From Opitutaceae bacterium (GTDB lineage Bacteria; Verrucomicrobiota; Verrucomicrobiia; Opitutales; Opitutaceae): a stretch of 64,000 nt of DNA. The stretch's first letter is position 1, and each line of letters begins with the position of its first letter. The notes below the pieces were generated by a model, which saw only the letters and a program-made list of their open reading frames with translations, searched no databases and had not been told where the DNA came from. The position numbers were made by a program, and so were the translations under genes. The stretch covers positions 186,001-250,000 of the forward strand of contig JAEUHC010000018.1 in the NCBI GenBank assembly GCA_016794785.1, read 5' to 3'. Shown here one piece after another: positions 56,804-64,000 of the stretch.

Positions 56804-57175
56804 ATGGACTCCACCCGGCCAGTGCAGCGCAAGCCGCCGGTGTTGATATGGTGGATCATCTGGGCCGCGCTCCTCACTGGCGTAGCCGTGCTGCATTCAG
56901 TCCTGCCAACCGGGAAAATCCTGCATGAGGGAGGAGCATTCCGCTACCTGCCGGCGATCCCTCTGCTTCTCTCTTCACTGATCCGCTGGCTGGTCTTGCC
57001 CAAATTCACCGAAAGTCTCCGCGCCTTTCCGGTGTTCATCATCGGCCTGGCTCTCGCGGAAGGGTGCGTAATCCTGGGAGTTTTTTTGGTCCCGGACCTT
57101 CGTAACACCTACGCAATCCTGGGCGTGCTGGGCTTGATCCAATACATGCCCTTGTTCGCCGCGAAACTTCGTTGA
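56804..57175 (+). CDS. Small four-helix membrane protein, unknown
   Basis: A 123-residue membrane protein with four predicted helices (about 13-33, 46-62, 73-95, 99-118), a basic N-terminus (STRPVQRKPP) and a short basic end (AAKLR). I do not recognise the family. Its length and topology resemble the low-GC protein at 28382-28756, but sequence identity is not apparent by eye. It starts 30 bases after the previous gene, so they may be co-transcribed. The start ATG has the leader CTGATCTTTCCACC. Confidence 0.65.
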   Translation: MDSTRPVQRKPPVLIWWIIWAALLTGVAVLHSVLPTGKILHEGGAFRYLPAIPLLLSSLIRWLVLPKFTESLRAFPVFIIGLALAEGCVILGVFLVPDLRNTYAILGVLGLIQYMPLFAAKLR

Positions 57176-57203
57176 TCCGGGCAGGAAACGCTCGCCCGTT
57201 CGC

Positions 57204-57266
57204 TCAGCCGGTGTTCAGCAGCGTCCGCATATCCGCTTCGTCGATCACCGACACGCCGAGCACCTG
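57204..57266 (-). pseudogene. Scrap resembling the C-terminal end of DNA ligase LigA (BRCT domain)
   Basis: On the minus strand, 20 codons ending in a TGA (complement of 57204-57206) read QVLGVSVIDEADMRTLLNTG, very like the end of the ligase BRCT domain (general form KAxxLGVxVxDEAEFxxLL). No ligase sequence precedes it: the similarity stops where an inverted repeat begins at 57267. A 20-residue match is short, so this is only a plausible remnant. A second scrap of the same domain lies at 61436-61573 on the same strand. Confidence 0.4.
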
Positions 57267-57324
57267 ATACCAACATCCCTTCGCTTTTAGACTGTCATTG
57301 CGAGGTGCGCCTGGACGTTGGTAT
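57267..57324. repeat. Small inverted repeat (ATACCAAC ... GTTGGTAT)
   Basis: ATACCAAC at 57267-57274 pairs with GTTGGTAT at 57317-57324 across a 42-base loop, with the flanks GGA/TCC extending the similarity. Its left edge coincides with the point where the ligase-like sequence ends. It lies in the 283-base gap between the small membrane gene and the sulfur module; the rest of the gap (57325-57458) shows no feature except the C/T-rich leader of the next gene. Confidence 0.55.
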
Positions 57325-57458
57325 AAGGATGCATTCCGCCGCTTTTTCACCTCGGGCGCAAAGGAACTGCCCTGATAGGCGAACCGGCGCCCAATAAATC
57401 TGTCAGTCTACTCGAGAGATTGGGCACGGCTTGGATGCTCAAACCCTTATTTTTATCC

Positions 57459-58874
57459 ATGGCGCTCATCTTCGAAAGAATCCAAACGGAAGGCATCGCG
57501 GAATTGTCCTACCTTATCGGCGACGATAGCGCCGGGGTCGCCGCAGTCGTGGATCCCACGCCGGATGTGGAGAAGTATCTTACGCTCGCGCGCAAGAAGA
57601 CCGTGTCGATCACGCACATTTTTGAGACGCATATCCACGCCGATCTGGTGAGCGGTTCCCGCGAGCTGTGCGCGCGGCTGGGCTCGGCCAGGATTTTTGT
57701 CAGCCATGAGGGCGGCGCCCGCTATGGCTTCACGAACGAGGCGGTGAACGACGGCGACCGCTTCGAATTCGGCAGCCTCGTCGTCACCGCCAAACACACG
57801 CCGGGCCACACGCCGGAGCACATGAGCTATGCGCTCGCCGAAAAGGAGCACGCCGAGACGCCATGGGGCGTGCTCACCGGCGATTCCCTGTTCGTGAATT
57901 CAGCCGGCCGGCCGGACCTGATGGGCGGGCAGACCGACAAGCTGGCCGAACAGCTCTTTCACACCCTGCGGGACTACTACCTGACCCTGCCGGACGGAGT
58001 GATGATTTATCCGGCGCACGGGGCGGGTTCGCCCTGCGGCGCGGACATCGGCGAGCGGCTGGAAAGCAGCATCGGCTACGAGCGGAAGTTCAACCAGTTT
58101 CTCCAATATCCGGATTTCGACGACTTCAAGGATTACGCTCTCCGCACCGCTCCGCCGATTCCCACCTATTATCCGCGGATGAAAAAGCTGAACGCGAAGG
58201 GCCCGGTGATTCTCGGCAACCTTCCCCGCATCCCCGCCCTGCCGCCGAAGACCTTCAAGCAGGCGATCGATGAGAAAACCGGCGTGCTCATCGATACGCG
58301 CAAAATGCTGGCCTTCGGCGGCGGGCACATCGCGGGAGCGCTGAACATCGGCGGCTCACCCATGCTTTCAATCTGGGCCGGCTGGCTCCTCGATCCCGAG
58401 GAGCCCCTCCTGCTCGTGCTCGACGAGGACGAGGGGATCGAGCAGGTGCTGAAGCTCTTTCTGCGCACCGGCTACACCCGGTTCGCCGGATATCTCGCCG
58501 GCGGCATGAAGGCCTGGGACAACGCCGGCTTCGAGCTCGCGGAGCTCGGCGAGATGACGGTGCACGAAGTGAGGGCGGCCAAGGGACGGCTGCAGGTCAT
58601 CGACGTGCGCGCCCCCAGCGAATGGGAGGAGGGCCATGTGCCGGGTGCCGAGCACATTTTCCTGCCAGAATTGCGCCAGAAGGCGGGCAAGCTCTCGAAG
58701 CGCAAGCCGATCGCGGTCTACTGCGACAGCGGATACCGCGCGAGCCTTGCCGCCAGCATCCTGAAGCAGGAGGGCTTTGAGAACGTGAGCAATGTCCCCG
58801 GCAGCTGGCAGGCGTGGAAGAAGGCGAAGTTCCCCATCGAGGGGAAAAAGCCGGAGGGCAAAAGGGGCAAATGA
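57459..58874 (+). CDS. CstB-like persulfide dioxygenase with two rhodanese domains
   Basis: A 471-residue fusion. Residues 1-245 are an ETHE1-like metallo-beta-lactamase domain with T57-H-I-H60-A-D62, H117 (HTPGHTPEH), D142 (TGDSLF) and H187 (YPAHGAG): a mononuclear iron persulfide dioxygenase site. Residues about 265-365 are a degenerate rhodanese domain lacking the catalytic Cys (LLLVLDEDEG in its place). Residues about 368-460 are an active-type rhodanese with C422 (VYCDSGYRA). This is the plan of CstB, which turns persulfide plus sulfite or oxygen into thiosulfate and sulfite. The neighbours (thiosulfate-type transporter halves, sulfite oxidase) fit. The ATG at 57459 gives the family start. 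Confidence 0.92.
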   Translation: MALIFERIQTEGIAELSYLIGDDSAGVAAVVDPTPDVEKYLTLARKKTVSITHIFETHIHADLVSGSRELCARLGSARIFVSHEGGARYGFTNEAVNDGDRFEFGSLVVTAKHTPGHTPEHMSYALAEKEHAETPWGVLTGDSLFVNSAGRPDLMGGQTDKLAEQLFHTLRDYYLTLPDGVMIYPAHGAGSPCGADIGERLESSIGYERKFNQFLQYPDFDDFKDYALRTAPPIPTYYPRMKKLNAKGPVILGNLPRIPALPPKTFKQAIDEKTGVLIDTRKMLAFGGGHIAGALNIGGSPMLSIWAGWLLDPEEPLLLVLDEDEGIEQVLKLFLRTGYTRFAGYLAGGMKAWDNAGFELAELGEMTVHEVRAAKGRLQVIDVRAPSEWEEGHVPGAEHIFLPELRQKAGKLSKRKPIAVYCDSGYRASLAASILKQEGFENVSNVPGSWQAWKKAKFPIEGKKPEGKRGK

Positions 58875-59476
58875 GTGGCGCGCGTTTCATGCTCCTGGCG
58901 GGCGGCTTTCTCGCCCTCGTCCTCGCGTCCGCGGCGCACGCGGCCGAGATCGTGGTCGATGCGCGGCAGTATCCGGGGCCGGCTTGGTCGCCCTATCTCG
59001 TGGGCGCGCTGCTCGGCGTCCTGTCGTGGCTCACTTTTTATTTTTCCGACAAGGCAATCGGCGCCTCGTCCTTCTACGCCACGCTCGCGGGGATGATCGG
59101 AAAGGTATTCGCGAAAAAGCACGTCGAGTCGCTGGCCTACTACAAAAGCAATCCGCCGGTCGTGAACTGGGAATTCGCCTTTATGATCGCGGCGTTTGGC
59201 GGGGCTTTCATCGCGGCGTGGAGCGGCGGAGAGATCGACGGCCGGTGGCTGCCCGCCATGTGGGAAGCGCGGTTTGGCGAAGGCACTGCCGGTCTCCGCG
59301 GCGGCGTGGCCGTGCTGGGCGGCATGCTGATGGCGTTCGGCGCGCGTTTGGCCGGCGGGTGCACCAGCGGGCACGGCATCAGCGGCACGCTGCAGCTTAA
59401 CGTCGGCTCCTGGATTGCGGTGATCTGCTTCTTCATCGGGGGCATCGCGGTGGCGATGCCGCTCTTCTCGAAATGA
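58871..59476 (+). CDS. YeeE/YedE-type sulfur transporter, N-terminal half protein
   Basis: A 201-residue membrane protein with about five helices. The N-terminus is hydrophobic and could be a signal peptide or first helix (MLLAGGFLALVLASAAHAA, with an AHA-A site). The motif ARLAGGCTSGHGISGTLQLN (about 158-177), with one essential-type cysteine, is diagnostic of the YeeE/YedE family of thiosulfate or sulfur-compound transporters. The start ATG overlaps the stop of the persulfide dioxygenase gene by 4 bases (ATGA). The transporter is split in two half-genes; the next gene is the other half. Confidence 0.9.
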   Translation: MSGARFMLLAGGFLALVLASAAHAAEIVVDARQYPGPAWSPYLVGALLGVLSWLTFYFSDKAIGASSFYATLAGMIGKVFAKKHVESLAYYKSNPPVVNWEFAFMIAAFGGAFIAAWSGGEIDGRWLPAMWEARFGEGTAGLRGGVAVLGGMLMAFGARLAGGCTSGHGISGTLQLNVGSWIAVICFFIGGIAVAMPLFSK

Positions 59477-59479
59477 CCC

Positions 59480-60073
59480 ATGATTGATCCCGGCAAAGTC
59501 GTGAAAACATCGAGCGTCGCGGAGCCTCCTCCAGCCGCCGAAAGCGGCCGCATCGTGGGCGCCGTCTTCTTCGGCCTCGCGTTTGGATTCCTGCTGCAGA
59601 AAGGCGGCGTCGGCAAATATCACATTCTCGTCGGCCAGCTCCTGCTGCAGGACTTCACGGTCGTGAAAGTCATGCTGACCGCCATCCTCGTCGGCATGGT
59701 GGGCATCTTTGCCCTGCACCGCTTCGCCAAGGTCAATCTGCACATCAAGCCCACCCGCCTCGGGCCGAACATCATCGGCGGACTGGTTTTCGGCGCGGGA
59801 TTTGCCCTCAGCGGTTATTGTCCGGGCACCGTCGCGGCCGCGTTGGGTCAGGGCAACTACGACGGCTTCTTCACCATGGCCGGGATGCTCATCGGCTCGT
59901 TGATCTACGCAGAGGCTTCGAAAAAACTGAAGTCCACGGTCGAGCAGTGGGGTGACAAGGGGAAGCTCATGCTGCCGGAGGCGCTGCACCTGCCCCGCGC
60001 GCTGTTCCTGCCGCTCTTCGCTGTCCTGCTTGCAGCCGTGTTGGCGAGCCTCGCGCGCTACACGGTTCGCTGA
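59480..60073 (+). CDS. YeeE/YedE-type sulfur transporter, C-terminal half protein
   Basis: A 197-residue membrane protein with about five helices. FLLQKGGVGKYHILVGQLLL (near 38-57) and LVFGAGFALSGYCPGTVAAA (near 102-121) are the family signatures; the SGYCPGT cysteine corresponds to the second conserved Cys of YeeE. The N-terminus (about 1-22) is a hydrophilic extension. It follows the first half after 3 bases and would pair with it. The helix LPRALFLPLFAVLLAAVLAS ends the protein. Family members bind sulfur compounds through these cysteines. Confidence 0.9.
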   Translation: MIDPGKVVKTSSVAEPPPAAESGRIVGAVFFGLAFGFLLQKGGVGKYHILVGQLLLQDFTVVKVMLTAILVGMVGIFALHRFAKVNLHIKPTRLGPNIIGGLVFGAGFALSGYCPGTVAAALGQGNYDGFFTMAGMLIGSLIYAEASKKLKSTVEQWGDKGKLMLPEALHLPRALFLPLFAVLLAAVLASLARYTVR

Positions 60074-60088
60074 CGTTCCCTCTTCTCC

Positions 60089-60247
60089 GTGAAAACGCTC
60101 CCCCCCCTCGCCGCGCTCGCCTGCCCGCTGCTGCTTGCACCCGCCCTGGTCGCGGCGGAGTCCTTCGCCACGACCGTCGATTCCGGCGTGGCGGAGATCG
60201 TGCGCAAACAGGAAGATCGCAGGTCCTATATTCGCTCGGGCAGCTGA
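60089..60247 (+). CDS. Small secreted-type peptide upstream of the sulfite oxidase
   Basis: A 52-codon frame from a GTG (60089-60091) to TGA (60245-60247). It encodes a convincing signal peptide (LPPLAALACPLLLAPALVAA-E) followed by about 32 polar residues (ESFATTVDSGVAEIVRKQED). No family recognised. It lies between the transporter half-gene and the sulfite oxidase. The TGA is in the same frame as the sulfite oxidase start at 60257, ten bases on, so the leader may have belonged to the enzyme before a stop arose, or it is a free small protein. Both are inferences, and the coincidence of frame has a one in three chance of being accidental. Confidence 0.4.
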   Translation: MKTLPPLAALACPLLLAPALVAAESFATTVDSGVAEIVRKQEDRRSYIRSGS

Positions 60248-60256
60248 GCCCTCGCC

Positions 60257-61402
60257 GTGGCAGCGAATCCTCAACCCCTGGCCTCACCCTCTGCTCCCTC
60301 GTCGGGGATGCCTGCCGGCGGCCACCCCCACGCCGCACCCACCCCGGCGCACTACGGAATGATCGTGCGGCAAGCCGAGCCGGTGAACCTCGAGATGCCC
60401 TTCGGCTCGTTGGATCAGTTCGTGACGCGGACCGAGGATTTTTTCGTTCGGTGCCATTTTCCCATTCCAGAGATTACCCGCGATCGCTGGCGCCTGAGAA
60501 TCCGCGGTCTGGTGCAGAGGCCGGTCGAACTCGCTTTCGATGAATTGCAGGCGATGCCCGCGTCTTCGGTCACAGCCACCCTCGAGTGCGCGGGGAATGG
60601 CCGGGTATTTCTGTCGCCCAGCGTCGGCGGCGCACAATGGGAACGCGGCGCCGTGGGCAACGCGGTCTGGACCGGCGTGCCCTTGGGATATGTGCTCGAG
60701 CGCGCGGGCCTGCCAGCCGAGGCGAGCGAAATTATTCTCACAGGAACCGACGAAGGTGAGATCGAGGCGCCGCCACGGCCGGGCGGAAGGATCCGTTACG
60801 CGCGCAGCCTGCCGCTCGGCAAAGCCACCGGCGACGTGCTCCTAGCCTGGCAAATGAACGGAGCCGACCTCACGCCAGCCCATGGGTTTCCTCTGCGCGC
60901 GATCGTGCCCGGCTGGTATGGCATGGCCTCGGTGAAATGGCTCAGCGACATCATCGTCACAGACCGCCCGTTTCAGGGCTATTACCAGTCGGTCGACTAC
61001 GCCTATTGGCAGCGCTCAACGGGCGAGCCCTCGCTCGTGCCCATTACTGAGCTGCACGTGAAGTCGCAGATCGCGCGCCCGGGGCCGTGCGAACGCGTGC
61101 CCCGCGGCGGGGCGTATCTTGTGCGCGGAGCCGCCTGGACGTGCGAGGCGGAGATTGTGCGCGTCGAAGTGAGCACCGATGGAGGCCTGCATTGGTCGGA
61201 CGCACGATTGGGCCGTCACACGGACCGTCATGCGTGGCGATTGTGGGAATATGACTGGGCCATACCGCGGGAGCCCGGCCGCACCACGCTGATGACACGA
61301 GCCCACGATTCCAAAGGGCGCACGCAGCCGGCGAAACGCGACCCGGATCGCGGCGCCTATATGATCAACGAGGTTCTGGGCCTCGACGTGATGGTGCAGT
61401 GA
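60257..61402 (+). CDS. Sulfite oxidase-type molybdenum cofactor enzyme
   Basis: A 381-residue member of the sulfite oxidase family. The molybdenum-binding fold runs through about 60-270, with the Mo-ligand C111 in TLECAGNGR and the substrate/dimer elements PLGYVLERAG and HGFPLRAIVPGWYGMASVKW. The dimerisation domain (about 280-381, AWTCEAEIVRVEVSTDGGL) is present. It lacks its own signal peptide from the GTG start at 60257. It would oxidise the sulfite made by the persulfide dioxygenase and rhodanese to sulfate. The partner heme or cytochrome gene is not seen. A later start at 60308 or 60359 is possible. Confidence 0.9.
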   Translation: MAANPQPLASPSAPSSGMPAGGHPHAAPTPAHYGMIVRQAEPVNLEMPFGSLDQFVTRTEDFFVRCHFPIPEITRDRWRLRIRGLVQRPVELAFDELQAMPASSVTATLECAGNGRVFLSPSVGGAQWERGAVGNAVWTGVPLGYVLERAGLPAEASEIILTGTDEGEIEAPPRPGGRIRYARSLPLGKATGDVLLAWQMNGADLTPAHGFPLRAIVPGWYGMASVKWLSDIIVTDRPFQGYYQSVDYAYWQRSTGEPSLVPITELHVKSQIARPGPCERVPRGGAYLVRGAAWTCEAEIVRVEVSTDGGLHWSDARLGRHTDRHAWRLWEYDWAIPREPGRTTLMTRAHDSKGRTQPAKRDPDRGAYMINEVLGLDVMVQ

Positions 61403-61435
61403 GCGGGCGGCGCACGACGCCGATTCGGAAAAATA

Positions 61436-61573
61436 TCCCAGCAAAGCCCGCAGCCCCGCCTCGTCGTTCACCGACACGCCGGGCGCCGAGGCTTTCTCCA
61501 GTTTTGATCCGGCTTCCTCGCCAGCGTCGACGTAGCCCGTCTTCTTGCTCACGCGCCGGCCACCGGCACCAGC
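61436..61573 (-). pseudogene. Degenerate LigA BRCT-domain fragment
   Basis: In the minus frame, about 46 codons read AGAGGRRVSKKTGYVDAGEE, then AGSKLEKASAPGVSVNDEAG, then LRALLG. This corresponds to the ligase BRCT motif GGxVSxSVSKKTxYVVAGExxGSKLxKAxxLGVxVxDEAxxLxLL: the paired lysines after S, the aromatic Y, the AGE and GSKL positions and the final DEA are all kept. No stop falls in the segment, but neither end matches the rest of a ligase, so it is a fragment. It lies right after the sulfite oxidase gene and mirrors the scrap at 57204-57266. Confidence 0.6.
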
Positions 61574-61628
61574 CGCGCGGCAAGAGACGCACGAGTTTGG
61601 GCAAACCAACGAGGAGGGCCATATCAGC

Positions 61629-61650
61629 ATCGGGCCGTGGACGGCCCGAT
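61629..61650. repeat. Perfect 10-bp hairpin
   Basis: ATCGGGCCGT (61629-61638) pairs perfectly with ACGGCCCGAT (61641-61650) around the dinucleotide GG. There is no T-run, so it is not a classical terminator for the sulfite oxidase gene, though it could be a processing or stem signal. It lies in the 61403-61829 gap, downstream of the sulfite oxidase stop. Confidence 0.7.
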
Positions 61651-61815
61651 CACCTCTCCGTGGGCGCGGGACAAGGAAGCGGCAATTGATTCATCCCCAC
61701 GTGCGTTTCTGGGCCCGCACGCTCGACGGATTTGTGCTCATGCGACGCACCACCCACCCGCGCTGGCATCGGCAGTGCTAAGCCGAAGTTGCCAATCACT
61801 CGCCAGTCAAACCGC

Positions 61816-61823
61816 AAGAAGGG
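61816..61823 (+). promoter_or_regulatory. Shine-Dalgarno-like site of the TonB receptor gene
   Basis: AAGAAGGG at 61816-61823 lies 6 bases before the ATG at 61830. It is notable because most starts in this window have C/T-rich leaders instead; this gene is an exception that uses a purine-rich site. Confidence 0.55.
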
Positions 61824-61829
61824 AAAAAT

Positions 61830-64000
61830 ATGGGAACTTCCATGCCTGTCCGCGCGCTGCTCCGTGCTGCGCTCATCGTCACACTGCTCGCGACTGCAGC
61901 CTCACCCCAGCTCGCCGCACAGACCGCCCCGGCGCAACCGGCCGCAAGGCCCGAGGATATCTTGGTCCTGGAAAAATTCGTCGCCTCCGAAACGAAGGAA
62001 GACGCCAACCGCATCGTGCCCAACCAAGCCACCCGCTCGGTGCTCGGCCTCGACAAGTCCCTCTACGAGACGCCGCGCTCCGCGACTAACATCAGCTCCG
62101 AGTTTCTGAAGACGCTCGCGATCCGCAACTCGGAGGACATCGCGCGCATCGCGCCGAGCACGTTCTCCAATTTCCGCTTCGGCCTGCAGGGCAACGTCAG
62201 CGTGCGCAACCAGACCTCGGATTTCTATTTCCGCGGCATGCGCCGCATCGATCCGCAGGGCAACTACCGCACCATCTTCGCCGCCAATGATTCGATTGAG
62301 ATCGTGCGTGGACCGCCGTCGCCGATCTACGGCCTCGGTCGCATCGGCGGCTACCTGAATTTCAACCCGAAGACCGCGCGCCTCGAGAAAACCGGCAAGT
62401 ATCTCGACAAGCCCACCGGCTACCTCAGCTACACCTACGGCTCCTACGAGAAGAATATCGTCAACCTCGACGTCGGCGGCCCCTTGAAAATCGCCGGGCG
62501 CAATGGCGGCTACCAAGTCTTCGCCTACGTCGAGGACAGCGACAGCTACTACGCATATTCGCCCGACGACAAGCACCGCATTGTCCAGGCCACGCTCACG
62601 ATCGACCTCAACAAAACGGGCCTGCGCCTTGAGGCCGGCGGAGTAGGCCAATATTCTTACGGCGGCCTGCCCGGCGGGATCAACCGCACCACGCAGGACT
62701 TCGTCAACACCGGCCGCTATTGGAATGGCACCTTCAGCTACAACCTCGACACCAACGGAGACGGCCGCCTCTCCGACAACGAGATCTTCAACTCCTACTT
62801 CAATGGGCTCCCGCAACGCCGCGGGGCGAGCGGCGGAAGCACCATGGCCGCCAACGTCAACTACGTCGGCCAGGTCAATGCTCCGCTCAACCGCCGCTTC
62901 CCTTGGCAGGGCGGCCCGGTCAATGGCGGCACCATCACCCTCGATCAGTTCCGCGCCGGGTTTCTCGACACCGCGCCCACCCTCGTCGGCGGCGCCCCCT
63001 ACCAAAGGCAAGGCTACCAGATTTCGGTTTATCCCACCGATTCCACCGGCCTGCCGAACACCGCCGCGGCCCGGCAGACCTACTACCTCCCGCCCGCCTT
63101 CGATCCGCTCGCCGGCTCGTGGGCGCAAGTGCCGTTCAACTACCGCAACAGCTTCGGCGAGGACTACTACGAGGCGTATGTGTGGACAGGCTTCGTCGAT
63201 GTCGTCAACGATTCCAACCCCGACTTCACCTTCAAAAACCAAGTCCTCGTGGACATCCAGGATCAGGAGAAGACCGGGCGGAATCCATTCTCTCAGTTCC
63301 AGAACATCTTTCAGGCCGAGGAGAAGTTCACTGTCGTGAAGAAATGGCACCCCAAGTGGGACTGGCTCGATCTCACCACGCTCGGCTCGGTCAACGGCGT
63401 CTACTACGACGGCGGCCGGCGCACGGACAACACGGTGGACTACGACTACCGCCGCAGCCTGATGACGGGCTTCACGCCCAACGACACGTTCTCCGCCTTC
63501 ACCAAGAACTCCGGCTTCGAGGGCAGCGCGCTCTCGCAGTTCATCCACTCGAACTACCTCTCCTACGGCGTCGGCGTGCTCAACGACATCACGCTCTTCA
63601 AGCGCGCCAATCTCCTCCTCGGCGGCCGCATGGACAGCATCGACTCCGAGGCCTACGTCCCGGCCGGCATCTTCAACCGCAATGGCAACGGCGGGCTCAC
63701 CGTCGCGAGCACTAACCCGGCCTTCAAGGGTTACGCCGACTACGGCAAGACCAACGACGTCGGCTGGTCCTACTCCGCGAGTATCACCGTGCCGGTGACG
63801 GACAACCTCCGCCCCTACTTCACCTACGCGATCCAGTCCGCCGTCATCGGCGACGCCTCCACCGGCGGCGTGCCCATCGCCAACGTCAAGCGCGGCCCGC
63901 TCGGCGAATCCCTGCTCAAGGAGGCCGGCATCAAGGGCAGCTACTTCGGCGGCAAGCTCTTCTTCGGCCTCGCCGCCTACGAGCAGACCCGGAACAACTT
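61830..64000 (+). CDS. TonB-dependent outer-membrane receptor (3' end outside the window)
   Basis: At least 723 codons from the ATG at 61830, open to the window edge. A signal peptide (LLRAALIVTLLATAASPQLA, cleaved near residue 31) leads into EDILVLEKFVASETKEDANR, the short N-terminal segment I associate with Opitutaceae receptors. The plug domain follows at about 70-180 (NRIVPNQATRSVLGLDKSLY, RGMRRIDPQGNYRTIFAAND, IVRGPPSPIYGLGRIGGYLN), then the first strands of the beta barrel. A DTNGDGRLSDNE calcium-loop-like motif (EF-hand form) lies at residues 307-318 in a barrel loop. The plug resembles the siderophore-receptor type; the substrate is unknown. Confidence 0.92.
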   Translation, partial: MGTSMPVRALLRAALIVTLLATAASPQLAAQTAPAQPAARPEDILVLEKFVASETKEDANRIVPNQATRSVLGLDKSLYETPRSATNISSEFLKTLAIRNSEDIARIAPSTFSNFRFGLQGNVSVRNQTSDFYFRGMRRIDPQGNYRTIFAANDSIEIVRGPPSPIYGLGRIGGYLNFNPKTARLEKTGKYLDKPTGYLSYTYGSYEKNIVNLDVGGPLKIAGRNGGYQVFAYVEDSDSYYAYSPDDKHRIVQATLTIDLNKTGLRLEAGGVGQYSYGGLPGGINRTTQDFVNTGRYWNGTFSYNLDTNGDGRLSDNEIFNSYFNGLPQRRGASGGSTMAANVNYVGQVNAPLNRRFPWQGGPVNGGTITLDQFRAGFLDTAPTLVGGAPYQRQGYQISVYPTDSTGLPNTAAARQTYYLPPAFDPLAGSWAQVPFNYRNSFGEDYYEAYVWTGFVDVVNDSNPDFTFKNQVLVDIQDQEKTGRNPFSQFQNIFQAEEKFTVVKKWHPKWDWLDLTTLGSVNGVYYDGGRRTDNTVDYDYRRSLMTGFTPNDTFSAFTKNSGFEGSALSQFIHSNYLSYGVGVLNDITLFKRANLLLGGRMDSIDSEAYVPAGIFNRNGNGGLTVASTNPAFKGYADYGKTNDVGWSYSASITVPVTDNLRPYFTYAIQSAVIGDASTGGVPIANVKRGPLGESLLKEAGIKGSYFGGKLFFGLAAYEQTRNN

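Larger units (their letters stand above)
61403..61829. other. Gene-poor 427-base gap with ligase scrap and hairpin
   Basis: No intact gene is supported here. The gap holds the ligase-like scrap (61436-61573, minus), a short hairpin (61629-61650) and the leader of the TonB receptor. A forward open frame at 61545-61781 encodes an arginine-rich product that matches nothing I know. The mixture suggests decayed sequence at a rearrangement-prone boundary. Confidence 0.6.

Noticed and set aside
61545..61781. A 78-codon forward frame after the sulfite oxidase
   Set aside because: Arginine-rich with no similarity I recognise; overlaps the ligase scrap and a hairpin, so it is probably non-coding.

Overview
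The window looks like a chromosomal segment of a Verrucomicrobiota bacterium, most likely of the Opitutaceae. This is inferred from gene content and style, not from a marker comparison: high GC throughout, the long plant/chlamydial-type IspG, dnaG directly followed by rpoD, a mreBCD-PBP2 cluster, an EIIA-type domain fused to a c-di-AMP cyclase domain, and a TonB-dependent receptor whose mature N-terminus carries the 'LEKFVAS' segment I associate with this family. No rRNA, tRNA, CRISPR array, insertion sequence or phage gene was seen. Start codons are mostly preceded by C/T-rich leaders and not by Shine-Dalgarno sequences.

Layout. 1-15.2 kb: a class V aminotransferase, a lone polysaccharide-export lipoprotein, an ECF sigma/membrane anti-sigma pair, and a leftward cluster headed by a DGPF (YCII) protein and its ECF42-type sigma factor, followed by VOC, SRPBCC and DoxX genes. 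Next come bifunctional PutA and a sugar-acid-type set (MFS, GntP, hydroxyacid dehydrogenase). 15.2-28.3 kb: a cytochrome b562-like protein, a Tat-exported sugar isomerase-like protein, a beta-lactamase/NamZ fusion lipoprotein, TerC, an AEC carrier, a BaiN-type flavoprotein, a CpxP-like protein, an ABC exporter with a minimal metalloprotease, RlmJ, a YhcH protein and a DUF4412 protein.

28.3-46.3 kb: a low-GC membrane gene, the EIIA/cyclase fusion, an orphan nuoA, a DUF362 protein, DnaG, RpoD, TatA, MreB-MreC-MreD-PBP2, and a convergent TgpA/DUF58/MoxR operon. 46.3-56.1 kb: an acetyl xylan esterase, pterin dehydratase, then uppS-cdsA-dxr-rseP-ispG (isoprenoid, lipid and envelope functions) ending at dnaA, with an AT-richer candidate oriC just upstream of dnaA.

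56.1-64 kb: two unknown genes, then a sulfur module (CstB-like persulfide dioxygenase/rhodanese, two YeeE/YedE half-transporters, a sulfite oxidase). Degenerate scraps resembling the DNA ligase BRCT domain lie on both sides of this module. The window ends inside a TonB-dependent receptor.

The most interesting items are the EIIA/PK_C-like/DisA_N fusion, two intergenic palindromes with the same architecture but different stem sequences, the ligase scraps around the sulfur module, the beta-lactamase/NamZ fusion, the RpoD C-terminal extension, and the general absence of Shine-Dalgarno sequences.
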